Assembly: GCA_036924085.1 (NCBI GenBank)
Contig: JAVGWX010000012.1
Span: 33,744,119 to 33,808,118 of the forward strand
Source: Ariolimax columbianus
Lineage: Eukaryota > Mollusca > Gastropoda > Stylommatophora > Arionidae
Length of the DNA: 64,000 nt
Reading direction: 5' to 3'
The notes under the pieces are model-generated. The model was given only the letters and a program-made list of their open reading frames with translations. It was not told where the DNA came from and did no database searches. This document shows, one piece after another, positions 54,729-64,000 of this stretch (the stretch's first letter is position 1; each line of letters opens with the position of its first letter). The position numbers and the translations under genes are program-made.

Positions 54729-55200
54729 TGCTTCCAATATCTGTTCGTTGGTAACCGATCTTCTTGCATTCAGAACACTTGATCTAATCAGCGAAGTTAT
54801 GATTGCTCTACTTGTCTACAAGGGCTGGGTTCGAGATCGGGCAGTCTTGTTTGATTGCGGGCTTTGTTTCTTCGTGTTACTTGGACCATTTCTCTTTTTC
54901 AGAGACTTCAAACTAGCTTTTGGGGATCGTGGTCATTATTCACATCCATACGTCAAAACTGGTACATAAGTGGAACGGTACAAGGCTTCCTTAGTTACCT
55001 TAGCAATGCTTCTTTTGATGAGATATCCTCTATTAAGTGAATGAGCAAGTCTGTTTGTTGCTGCTTTTCTCCCAGAATAATGTGGTATCTCTTCTCTCGA
55101 GACCACTGTGTAATTTATTTTCGAATTGTTAATTGTCATCCCTCTCTTCTCTGGTTTGTCCTTCTATATTTGAAGGTTTGTCTGGAGATGTTCTTCTGAT
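54729..55200 (-). pseudogene. LINE post-RT fragment feeding the 67-bp array
   Basis: Minus strand: VVSREEIPHYSGRKAATNRL, GYLIKRSIAKVTKEALYRST and YVPVLTYGCE near 54965, then a break, and EDRLPTNRYWKQRVKDQ at 54725..54780 running into the array. It shares TYGCE.W with 35862..36060. This is the tail of an EN/RT-type LINE with a central deletion. Confidence 0.7.
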
Positions 55201-55211
55201 TTGATGATTAT

Positions 55212-56148
55212 AGCCACATCTTTGATAAATGTTGTTGCTGTTGTTGTTGTTGCTATTGTTGTTGTTGTTGTTGTTGGTGGTGTTGTTGCTGCTGTTGTTG
55301 TTGGTGGTGGTGTTGTTGCTGTTGTTGTTGTTGGTGGTGTTGTTGCTGCTGTTGTTGTTGGTGGTGTTGTTGCTGTTGTTGTTGTTGCTATTGTTGTTGT
55401 TGGTGTTGTTGTTGTTGTTTGTGTTGTTGCTGCTGTTGTTGTTGTTGTTATTGCTGTTGTTGTTGTTGCTGTTGTTGTTGGTGGTGTTGTTGTTGTTGAT
55501 GTTGTTTTGTTGTTGTTGGTGGTGTTGTTGCTGTTGTTGTTGTTGCTGTTGTTGTTGTTGGTGGTGTTGTTGCTGCTGTTGTTGTTGGTGGTGTTGTTGC
55601 TGATGTTGTTGTTGGTGGTGGTGTTGTCGGTGGTGTTGTTGCTGTTGTTGTTGTTGCTATTGTTGTTGTTGGTGTTGTTGTTGCTGTTGTTGTTGGTGTT
55701 GTTGCTGCTGTTGTTGTTGTTGTTGGTGGTGTTGTTCCTGCTGTTGTTGTTGGTGTTGTTGTTGTTGTTGGTGTTGTTGCTGCTGTTGATGTTGTTATTG
55801 TTGCTGTTGTTGTTGTTGGTGGTGTTGTTGCTGCTGTTGTTATTGGTGGTGGTGTTGTTGCTGTTGTTGTTGTTGGTGGTGTTGTTGCTGTTGTTGTTGT
55901 TGGTGGTGTTGTTGCTGCTGTTGTTGTTGGTGGTGTTGTTGCTGATGTTGTTGTTGGTGGTGGTGTTGTTGCTATTGTTGTTGCTGTTGTTGTTGTTGCT
56001 ATTGTTGTTGTTGGTGTTGTTGTTGCTGTTGTTATTGTTGCTGCTGTTGTTGTTGGTGTTGTTGTTGTTGTTGATGTTGTTGGTGGTGGTGTTGTTGCTG
56101 TTGTTGTTGTTGATGCTGTTGTTGTTGCTGTTGTTGTTGAAGGAATGT
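55212..56148. repeat. (GTT/GCT)n trinucleotide tract of about 0.93 kb
   Basis: GTTGTTGCTGTTGTTGTTGG-type sequence with GGTGGT and GAT variants. The 321-codon plus ORF (Val/Leu) and the minus Thr/Ala ORF are low-complexity artefacts. Confidence 0.97.
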
Positions 56149-56484
56149 CCACAATGGCTAGATTAACCCTTTCGTGCGCCTTGACAATGACGTTTACTAA
56201 TGGTCTGTTGTATATTTTTCCTAACCAGAAGCTATTCTTCCTTCCCAGAAATATTATTTATATTACATAATACTATGAAAATATATACGAAATTTACAAG
56301 ATTTTGTTTTAATGGTTACATACATGATAATGAAAAATACACAATGGACATTGTTAGACACATTTTCAGTACGAACTAAGTGAAACAGGGAGGCCTACTT
56401 TCTAAAGTCTATTTCATGACACAGACTGTGTGATGCGGTGAATAACAGACCGTAGAACAACAAGAATACAGTGGCCATTTGATA
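56149..56484. other. No gene recognised
   Basis: AT-rich, no motif. Confidence 0.45.
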
Positions 56485-56815
56485 AAAACTGAGAAGCTTG
56501 ACTTTGCTGATAATGTATGTATGCTATCACAGCATCTACAATGAAGGATTGAAACACTAATATCTGAATCGGCAAAGTTGTAATTGCAGATTAGTGTGAA
56601 CAAAACAAAGGAAATGAGAATTAGCAGTGGAGAGACCTCATAAAGAGAATTGGTCAGATAACTGAGGAAGTGCAAAATCGTATCTATTTAGGAAATAATA
56701 ACGACTGAGGAACAAATAACAATGTTAACGCGAGGATTAACGAGGCCAGATTGGCATTATACTCTCCTCGCTCAATACGGAACTCGGCAGCATTATCCGT
56801 TGCGAATGGTTGATT
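56485..56815 (+). pseudogene. LINE RT active-site fragment
   Basis: Plus frames read EKLDFADNVCMLSQHLQ (FADD-like box with the second Asp changed to Asn), then ISVNKTKEMRIS, QITEEVQNRIYLGN and ARINEARLALYS. The order matches RT motifs C to E of EN/RT LINEs. Stops interrupt at several points. Confidence 0.65.
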
Positions 56816-56849
56816 GGTTGGTTGGTTGGTTGGGTTGGTTGGTTATTGA

Positions 56850-57660
56850 TCCAGCAGCTTGTGGGTGCGCTCCTGCCCTTTGGCCCAATGCCATATAGTG
56901 GTATCTGTAAATGTTTGTAAGCTGTTGTTTAGTTCCGTACAAAGTGTTTCATGTGTCTGGCCTCAGAGGAAGAAGCTCTTTCCTAACACCCGCAAGGGTC
57001 GGACATTCAAAAAGATATTCAACAGTTTCATAGGGATGTGTGCACAGATGGCACTCTGGAGTATGTTCTGGTTGGATTCTGTTCAAGTGGCTGTTAAGTT
57101 TTATGTGTTGAGTGCGAAGTCGGAAAACGGTGCTTTGGTTTCTCCTTTTCAGGAGGTTGATGTTGTCTTTGGGATTTGGAATAGCTATATGTTTGTAGAT
57201 TTCTATCCCAATACTTCCCATTGCCCATCTATTCTTCCAGTCCTTTCTGTTCGCAGTTTTCAGTAGTTGTTTTGCTGTATGCAGGGTTGTTGGTGTGTAT
57301 TGTTGGTGTGTATTGTTGTTCTTGGCTTGATCCTTTCTTAGCCAGTCTGTCTGCCTTATCATTGCCATGTGCATTTGAGTGACCAAGGATCCATTGTATA
57401 ACTATCCTGACTTCATGGGATGTAAGAAGTTGGTTGATATTTAGAGATAGTTTGGTAAGTTCTGACCTACAGTGACCACCTTCTTCCAGATCTTGAATGG
57501 AAGATAATGAGTCTGTAAAGATTACGATGCTTTGGAATTTTGATGGGAAAGCATCAAATACAGTCCTCAAGTAGTACAGAGCTACTTCCAATGTTGTTAT
57601 TTCTGCCTCATAATTTGAACATCTCCCAACAGGCATCAAACAGCTCAATATCCGTTGCCA
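56850..57660 (-). pseudogene. LINE RNase H and zinc-knuckle region, broken by a 13-bp duplication
   Basis: The upstream frame 57229..57648 reads YEAEITTLEVALYYL (Glu), IFTDSLSSIQDLEE (Asp) and GNDKADRLAKKGSS (Asp). The downstream frame 56949..57386 reads YTPTTLHTAKQLLK, FRLRTQHIKLNSHLNRI and CHLCTHPYETVEYLFECP. The frames switch where GTTGGTGTGTATT is duplicated (57287..57312). The knuckle has Tyr where a His is expected. RT is not seen upstream. This is a distinct subfamily from 48330..50870, with a related scrap at 62505..62605. Confidence 0.8.
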
Positions 57661-58218
57661 ATATGCTGTTTAACACGAATGTAACCAGCCCTGCGATAGG
57701 GCTCAGAGACACGGCATGTGACTATGCGTACCACATCCAGACTGCAGACCTTCCTCGACAAGCGTCTTCAGCACATAATTCAAATTTGATGCCCAGAGAT
57801 AAAAGTATAACATATCTCTGGAAAGAACACGACAACAATATATACAGCCGAAAATTGGGGAACGAAAGTTAGAGTGTGAATGAGACTCTCTCAGAAAGGT
57901 ACCGAACAAAATAATCAGACATGCGCTGGATCGGAATCATAATGGAAAGATACGAGTGGGAATACCAAGGAACACTTGGCGGTGAATGGTCGAGGATATC
58001 AATGTAATCGGAATCCTCATGAGCGGAACTCAAGAAGACAGTATAGGAACAGATGTAGAGCATCTATTGGGGGTGGTGTGTTAACAGAGGAACCAGACAG
58101 ACACATCATGATGATGATTACTCAGTCCCGCTGGTTCTCACTTGTTCCCTATCAAATGGTATCAAAGAAAGCGTCTGTATAGTTTATACAAAAATTAGTT
58201 CACTCTTCTCTGTGTCAA
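57661..58218. other. No gene recognised
   Basis: Short ORFs without motif. No repeat recognised. Confidence 0.4.
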
Positions 58219-58656
58219 AGTATACACTTCTTCTACTTCCTCTTTTTCTTCTTATTCTTCTTCTTTGTCTTCTATTTCCATTTCTTCTTCTTCGTATTCT
58301 TCTTTTTCGTTGTCGTTATCGTGGATCGTTCTCAAACTCCCACTACCAATGGCTTTCCAAGGAGCAGAAATTATTCAGGAGAACGCAATGCATTGTGTTG
58401 AAGTTTACAGCTTGACTGCAATATTTACACCTTTCGGTTCGAGACATCCAACTTCACTATGGAATTTGAAGGTATCGGGTTAGCCTTGTCTGTTCGATTC
58501 CTTTTCCTTAGCCAGTCTGTCCTGCTGCAGCCTGTTTCCAGGATCGCACGAGGAGGTGGAGAAGGGTCTTGGGCGCTCTGGGTCGCTGGCCCTGTTGCTA
58601 GCAATGACATAGCTGACGTATGTAGCTCATGCACTGCTCAGGATCTTGATCCCACA
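58219..58656 (-). mobile_element. Family A element with long TTC-rich tail
   Basis: TTCTTC-rich tract (58225..58316) then GTTCTCAAACTCCCACTACC, the body, the module (GTTGCTAGCAATGACATAGC, diverged) and the head GCTCATGCACTGCTCAGG to TTGATCCC. Full length. Confidence 0.8.
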
Positions 58657-58704
58657 CAAGTAGCTTCGTACAACAGTAATACGCAGTTCATCTATGAATA
58701 TTTG

Positions 58705-58992
58705 TAGGATTCCGTGGCGAAGTGGTTAAGCCGTCGACCTCGTGATCAGGTGGTTTTGTGGGCTCGACTCCGGACTCCGCCGTCTTTTTCACGGGTGCTT
58801 GATGAGAGTCTCCTGCATCTTGTAGTCCCCCAGTGGTCTTGTCCTTGACTTGCCACTGGGGTCGGGCGGCTCGAGACGAGAGAGTGGGGATAAAAAGTAG
58901 CGCAGTTAATCCTTACTAAAAATAGTGCTGGAAAATAAGTTATGCCAGCATCGTCTTCGATGGAAGGCGGCCTTTTCCCATGCTTTGCCTAT
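58705..58992 (+). mobile_element. SINE H, tRNA-derived, with 12-bp target-site duplication
   Basis: The 288-bp element is flanked by perfect TATGAATATTTG copies (58693..58704 and 58993..59004). The A box is TGGCGAAGTGG (58715..58725) and the B box GGCTCGACTCC (58761..58771). The body includes GTCGGGCGGCTCGAGACGAG and ends GGAAGGCGGCCTTTTCCCAT with no A-rich tail. It is a single copy in this window, unrelated to the other SINE bodies. Confidence 0.88.
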
Positions 58993-59104
58993 TATGAATA
59001 TTTGCATAAGAGTCAGCGTACCACATCTGACTTAGACGCTGTTCCGCTTCCAAGCATTGCCCTGGCAACAGGTTGTATTAGTTGAGTCTAAGAGAATAGA
59101 AATC

Positions 59105-59760
59105 AGAATAAGAAGGTAATATCGGCAAACCGTGCGTGGAGTAACGACAAAATCTCAACTGAAACAAAAATTCGCATCTACTAGCCCTGCGTGGTCCAAG
59201 TCCTGTTTTACGCCTTCGAAACCTGGACATTACTCGAACATGACATATACTAGATACTAGAGGCCTTCCACACGCGCAACAAGCGACGTATCCTGGGTAT
59301 CTGCAGGCCTGACTACATCCACAATATGGAGGTCTCTGCTTAGACAGGCATCGCTCCAATTTCAGAAACAATTGACCGCAGCAGAGTTTCTTTGTTCGAT
59401 CATGTTGTTCGGTCATGTTGTTCGGTCATGCTGTTCGGTCATGTTGTTCGGTCATGTTGTTTGGTCATGTTGTTCGGTCATGTTGTTTGGTCATGTTGTT
59501 CGGTCATGTTGTTTGGTCCTGTTGTTCGGCTGGACTAGGAAACCCTGGTCTACGAGATACTACACAAGTCGTTCCTCAGCGCCAAATGTCCTTCCCTGAT
59601 CGGCTGGAGGCGCATAAAATACCGTTCCCGCACAGTGTGGCTCCAACAGATAGCAACCTCCGCTCTAAACGAGGCCTGGAACCACGCCGCTGCAGTGGGT
59701 CATAGATGTGCCGCCCACGCAACGGCCCCAGACACCTAAGCAAATATTATTATTATAATT
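59105..59760 (+). pseudogene. LINE C-terminal fragment containing a 13-bp array
   Basis: Plus strand reads ETWTLLEHDIY, FHTRNKRRILGICRPDYIHN, IAPISETIDRSRVSLFDHVV, then the repeat insertion, then RLD-stop-ETLVYEIL, AKCPSLIGWRRIKYRSR, TVWLQQIATSALNEAWNHAA. This is the C-terminal region of EN/RT LINEs (ETW.L......LE.FH...LR.IL.I...D.I.N..V). It ends in an ATT-rich tail (59742..59758). Three stops kill it. Confidence 0.75.
59400..59529 (+). repeat. 13-bp minisatellite inside a LINE, exactly 10 copies
   Basis: Ten units of TCATGTTGTTCGG with single-base variants. Nine extra units equal 117 bases (39 codons), so the host reading frame is kept across the array (DHVVR ... VVRLD). Confidence 0.93.
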
Positions 59761-59767
59761 AAAAAAC

Positions 59768-59875
59768 AAGCTGAAATCGGATGTGTTGGGCCGACAGTAC
59801 TACGACACAACGTACTTTTCAGGACAACGCGAAGAAGAAGAACAACAACAACAACAACAACAAAACAACAACGGC
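59768..59875 (+). mobile_element. Family A tail fragment, GAA then CAA
   Basis: GCTGAAATCGGATGTGTTGG, CGACAGTACTACGACACAAC, TTTTCAGGACAACGCGAAG then GAAGAAGAA and (CAA)n. Only the core and tail are left, with a deletion between. Confidence 0.65.
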
Positions 59876-61394
59876 ATCAACAACAAGAACTCGGGGCTAG
59901 CAACCTCATTATTTTTTTTAATGGTCACAGAAATGACCAGAAGAGATCACAAAGTACTTTGATACAGGCTTCCTGAAATAGGCCAACTGTTGCCAACTGT
60001 AGCAGCGTTTATATGCTCTGGTTGGAGTGAAGAAGAACAAGAAAAAGAAGAGTTATTTTATGTTCAGTTCCACTACAAGTCTGATTATTATTTTTTCACC
60101 AAAACCTTCCTTGTGAGATATTGTGACAGAAATAACGCATGTGAACCACAGCAGCAAGCAAATAGAAACCAAGACGATGGAGAGAAATGCAAAAAAAAAT
60201 TGTTCCACAGTTGTCATCATATTTCAAGCTAAAAAAGGGCGTTGTCGGCGGTCACGGCCCTTGTCCTCCGCAAGGTGTCGCCTGTGGTGAGGTTACAATG
60301 GCCGCCTACTCCTTCCGTAAAAACTGGCGACCCATCATTTGCTTGAAGATCTCAGGGTGCTCTCTACAAGAGAAGCAAACATAAGGACATAGAACCAACA
60401 AGAGGTCCAAAGAGCAGCAGGGCAAACCTGGTCTTTGTTTAATAATGTGCGATTATGGGTATGCTATAAGCTGCCTTCAATACTTTATAAAGATTCACAA
60501 GAGAAACCAATCGCGGCTGAAGGGATGGAAGTAGAAGCCCTCGTCCATTCAGACCTTTTAACTTCATGAAGAGGTCCTTATAAAATAATAAAGCCGTGGG
60601 GACATTAGAGATGAGAGTGCTCTTCAGAAATGTGGACCTTACTGTGGTTAGTGTTAATGAATGGAAAGCCAAGGGGGGCAACTCGAGTTGGCGTCACAGA
60701 GGAAAGAACTGTAAGGGGAAGGAATTCGGAGCGTCGGTGGACTGTAACAATAGATACATTCTGAGGAGGGCGTTGGATGCAGTGAAAGAGCATGGAGTCC
60801 TGTCTCATTGGACCAATCATTGCACATGCCATCATCATCATGCGCTATGACGACTGTTGTCGGCGATTATGTATCTTCAAGAAATCCTGCAATATTGCTA
60901 TATGACAATTTTGATCTTGGCTGTCTTCAGATCATCTAACATAACTCTCGTAGTTTCCTGTAGAACACAGGTCCTCAACAAATACACAAGTTATATCATG
61001 AACCATCCGTTCCAACTGTCATCTCTTCTCCTCTTTTTCCTTTATCTTGACCTAAAGTTCTCTTCTCCGTGTGTTTTGGTCTGCTTCTAATGTTCTTGCC
61101 CTACGGATTCCAGTACAGAGACTGTCCTGTAATTCAATCAACTTGTTTCGTAAATATGTTTTAATCAACGCCAGCGTTTTCTCCTGATCGCCATTTCTAC
61201 AGCTATCTAAATCGTTCCACCAGTTTCATCACATTAGTGATCTTCTCATACCATTTAAATCTTTCTCCTCTTCACAGTCATCCATTTATGAAAGTCTGTA
61301 CCTTTTTGTTCATTATTGTTTTCTTTATTTTGGAGCTATGCAATATCTGGAATGTCAAATGGAGTTAAAGATATTTATTTTTGCTCTCGACTTA
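59876..61394. other. No gene firmly recognised
   Basis: Short ORFs without motifs. The stretch 61100..61330 weakly resembles the post-RT LINE region at 11915..12312 (shared TCATACCATTT and CATTTATGAAAGTC blocks). Confidence 0.4.
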
Positions 61395-61708
61395 ATTTTA
61401 AATGATTTCTATTCAAATGCCCGAATGATTTCTATTCAAATGCCCGAATGATTTCTATTCAAATGTCCGAATGATTTCTATTCAAATGTCCGAATAATTT
61501 ATATTCAAATATCCTAATTATTTTTAATTCAAATGCCCGAATGATTTCTATTCAAATGCCCGAATGATTTCTATTCAAATGTCCGAATGATTTCTATTCA
61601 AATGTCCGAATAATTTATATTCAAATATCCTAATTATTTTTAATTCAAATGCCCGAATGATTTCTATTCAAATGCCCGAATGATTTCTATTCAAATGTCT
61701 GAATGTAG
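61395..61708. repeat. 23-bp minisatellite with 116-bp higher-order period
   Basis: Units of AATGATTTCTATTCAAATGC plus CCG. A diverged unit (AATATCCTAATTATTTTTAA) recurs at 61507 and 61623, so a block of five units was duplicated. Confidence 0.92.
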
Positions 61709-62062
61709 AAAGTGTTCTGCTAGTAGTCGTATAATGATAGCTCTAACGCTTCACCGTTCAAACAAGTATCGCCTACTGGACTACTTGTACCCAAAAGGAT
61801 GGAAAGAGAAAAGCAGCATCTAGTCAGGAATACTGACCGGACAGGGCTAGTCAGAGGGTTGTGGTCGTTGTTCATTATTCACATCCGTACGTCGGAGTCT
61901 GGTGAAAATACTGACCCAGATCCCGACTACCTGACAAAGTATGAAAGCAGATTTCCCCACATTCCGATACGCAGCCTTCTGTAATATAATTATGAATACC
62001 AATTTATGGTGATTTGCTACCATCCAAATAGACTGTTCCCTTCATGGTCTCATGAATGAGCT
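61709..62062. other. Possible small LINE scrap
   Basis: TCATTATTCACATCCGTACG near 61870 matches the YVPVLTYGCE region of 54729..55200 in minus orientation. Nothing else is recognised. Confidence 0.35.
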
Positions 62063-62310
62063 GACACCATCCAGTGGCTCATACTTGACTGCTTGCATCA
62101 GGATCAGAAACCGCAGCTGACCAATACCCTATTCCGCCTCCAAGCGGTTGCCATGGAAATAGGATGCCTAGTGTAGTTTGGCTAAGCAAATTAGGATAGC
62201 ACTATAAAAGCAAATCAGGTATCCAAGAAAAGTGAAACTGAAATATAATGTATGGAGCCGAAAAGGGCAGATATCACAGATTCGCTGTAAACTACGACAC
62301 AACATCACAA
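62063..62310 (+). mobile_element. Family A element, divergent subfamily
   Basis: GCTGACCAATACCCTATTCC, CCATGGAAATAGGATGCC, GGCAGATATCACAGATTCGC and TGTAAACTACGACACAAC align with the divergent copy at 43395..43620. Confidence 0.6.
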
Positions 62311-62460
62311 TGGGTATTTTTTTTTTGTTAGAGCGCGGAAGAAGGAAGAAGAGGCGGCTTTTGACAACCAACAAACTTGGTAGGTTGCAGTCCGTGTACC
62401 ACCCTGGCACCCATAGACATGGTAAGCCTTAAACCTAATGGCAGTATCAATTAACACGCA

Positions 62461-62487
62461 AGGGGGGTGGGGGGTGGGGGGTGGGGG
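62461..62487 (+). other. G-quadruplex-type motif
   Basis: Four runs of six G separated by single T (GGGGGGTGGGGGG repeated). It fits the classical G4 pattern with very short loops. Another G run lies at 62727..62736. Confidence 0.85.
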
Positions 62488-62504
62488 GATCAGAGTAGAG
62501 ATGT

Positions 62505-62605
62505 CCGGCTAAGAAACCAGCATGTCCCACTTGACAATCACTTGAACACACTCGGACAACAATACACTCTAGAGTGTCAACTTTGTGCACACTCGAATAT
62601 CTTCA
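62505..62605 (+). pseudogene. LINE zinc-knuckle scrap
   Basis: The plus frame reads DVRLRNQHVPLDNHLNTLGQ then TLECQLCAHSN, which matches FRLRTQHIKLNSHLNRI and ECHLCTHP of 56850..57660. About 33 codons are left. Confidence 0.65.
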
Positions 62606-62639
62606 TCGGCGTTCGTCCAGAAGATGAAGTTTGTGGCGC

Positions 62640-62905
62640 TGCGTCGTAGTTTACAGTGAGGCTGCGATATCTGTGTCTGTCGGCCCAACACATACACTTT
62701 TGGCTTCCTTTTTTTGGAAGAGGAATGGGGGGGGGGGGAGGAGGTGCCTTCTCACGGCGATCCCTCTAAGCTAGACTACACTAGTCAGTTATGGATCAAT
62801 GACCCTGACACAAGCAGCCAACTATAGTCTCTGCTTCCAGCTTATTCACTGCTGCGTCTTCGACCTCAGATACTAACCAAGACCCCCATCTCTCGTCTTC
62901 CTTCA
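62640..62905 (-). mobile_element. Family A element, divergent subfamily
   Basis: GCGTCGTAGTTTACAGTGAG, GCTGCGATATCTGTG, GGCCCAACACAT, GCGATCCCTCTAAGCTAGAC, CAATGACCCTGACACAAGCA and a head-like TTATTCACTGCTGCGTC align in order. A G run is inserted. Confidence 0.6.
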
Positions 62906-63175
62906 TGCTCCTGGAAATAGGTTCTTTCACGGCAGTCTGACCAACAAGTTGGGGATCAATACTATAATCCCAATAATATCAAGCTTAGTGAAGATAAGGG
63001 CATTGGACTACATCAGCGGACCAATGGTCCACTATCTAAGGTTTGCCTCGGGATGTAAGCAAAGCAAATGTAACCAACTAGCAAAGACGCTCAATAGAAG
63101 TAGTTTCGAACAATCTCAACATAGGTTACATATTATGTTATGCCTGTCATAAAGAAAGTCAATAACAAAGATTTT
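62906..63175. other. No gene recognised
   Basis: Short ORF 62949..63152 without motif. Confidence 0.4.
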
Positions 63176-63539
63176 GGGATCAAGACGCTGAGTAGCGCAT
63201 GAGCTGCAGTGGTCAGCGACCCATAGCTGACTGCTAGTGTCAGGGCCAGCGAACCAGAGTTTCTTAGACCCTTTTACACCTCCACGCGGTGATCCTGGAT
63301 AACAGGCTAGAGCAGGGCAGACTGGCTAAGGAGAAGGAATCGAAGAGGGAATGCTAACCCGGTACTCAAAAAATGCTTGCTGAAGTCGGATGTGTTGGAC
63401 CGAAAGGTGCAAATATCGCAGTCAAGCTGTAAACTACGACACAACGCATTCCGTTTTCTGGACTACATTCTGCTACTTAAGCCCTTTTCGGGGTTTGGTA
63501 GCGGAAGATTGAGAACGAATAAAGCCAAGCCAAGCCAAA
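63176..63539 (+). mobile_element. Family A element, full length with (GCCAA)3 tail
   Basis: Reads GGGATCAAGACGCTGAGTAG through the single 33-bp module, core and GGTAGCGGAAGATTGAGAAC to AAGCCAAGCCAAGCC. In the plus orientation it is the best full-length copy. No clear target-site duplication. Confidence 0.85.
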
Positions 63540-63754
63540 ACGTTACAGTCTGTGGATTTCTGATTCATCTATTGTGGTGTCCTCATACAACAGACGGTCG
63601 TTGATTGATTTCAAAATGCCATTCCTATCCATCACTAATGTGCTTACTATGTGAGCTTGTGAAGCCAAGATGTCTGACCTGAACCAGATCATGACCTGAA
63701 CAGTAGATCCATATCAACCCTTGGAGGTTCGAGTTTAATACTGTTATAGCAGAA

Positions 63755-63845
63755 GCGTACTACGCTCTTCCAAGAATAGATCAAAATACAATTTTTAGAC
63801 TGCGAACCGGCCACTGCCCTCAAACATTGAAGATACTGCAATGAA
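63755..63845 (+). pseudogene. LINE scrap (RLRTGH motif)
   Basis: ALPRIDQNTIFRLRTGHCPQ then TLKILQ and a stop. FRLRTGH is the signature just before the zinc knuckle in RNase H-bearing LINEs. Short and isolated. Confidence 0.45.
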
Positions 63846-64000
63846 AAAGCTGATAGTAGCCAGCGAATTAAAGTTGTCTGCGCGTATCAGGGAAAGTGAT
63901 CAATTCAAAGACCACAACCTAATTCGTCCTACAAGTGGCCGTCCTGAGAGCAGACTGTGGTCGTGTGACATGGCTAAGAGATTAGGAATCGAATGGGGAT

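Noticed and set aside
55201..56166. A 321-codon Val/Leu ORF resembling a membrane protein
   Set aside because: It is a (GTT/GCT)n tract. Hydrophobicity follows from the codon set, and the minus strand is open too.

Overview
This window looks like repeat-dominated intergenic DNA from an animal. No host gene, tRNA or rRNA gene, CRISPR array or bacterial-type operon can be supported. Almost every recognisable protein fragment belongs to a non-LTR retrotransposon. Almost every remaining structure is a tRNA-derived SINE-like element, a minisatellite or a microsatellite. The mix of CR1-like LINEs ending in (TTAAG)n, Jockey-, RTE- and I-type LINE relics, many tRNA-headed SINEs and very dense minisatellites would suit a lophotrochozoan such as a gastropod mollusc. 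That placement is inference only. Family letters (A to I) are labels made for this window.

Layout. 0-5.2 kb: a long CR1-like ORF (minus), an EN/RT-type LINE relic, a family A element with an internal repeat expansion, a 44-bp array and a CR1 3' end. 5.7-9.7 kb: a decayed Jockey-like LINE nested in a family A element, then another LINE relic. 9.7-16.4 kb: a 22-bp array, a family A element with about 14 copies of its internal 33-bp unit, a candidate solo LTR inside a 39-bp array, and microsatellites. 16.4-24.5 kb: SINEs, LINE tails, 44-bp and 37-bp arrays and CR1 fragments. 24.9-35.8 kb: a 205-bp higher-order array, a PIF1/Helitron-like helicase relic, a possible MITE, a long GAA tract, 63-68-bp arrays and a SINE with perfect target-site duplications inside a 73-bp array. 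36-45.5 kb: CR1 and family A nests and an EN/RT-type LINE interrupted by a SINE. 47-52.6 kb: a triple nest (SINE in family A with a GAA tail), two tandem LINE 3' halves with RNase H, and the best CR1 copy. 52.6-64 kb: a 22-bp array, a 24-copy 67-bp array of LINE origin, a 0.9-kb GTT tract, LINE relics, a SINE with a 12-bp target-site duplication and several family A copies.

How the parts relate. The most interesting signal is that the minisatellites are not independent of the transposons. Several arrays are amplifications of a short segment that is single or double copy in a recognisable element: a 33-bp module inside family A (three loci), a 29-bp module inside SINE B, a 67-bp and a 13-bp segment of LINE coding sequence, and the GAA tail of family A. 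Two pairs of SINE families also share body sequence under different heads. Only the CR1-like copies look young: two distant copies differ at about 8 of 427 residues, and one reading frame is broken by a single stop codon.

Limits. All homology calls were made by eye from family motifs, with no search. Clade names for the LINEs are best guesses, boundaries are accurate to roughly 5-20 bases unless a target-site duplication is given, and copy numbers of degenerate arrays are approximate.
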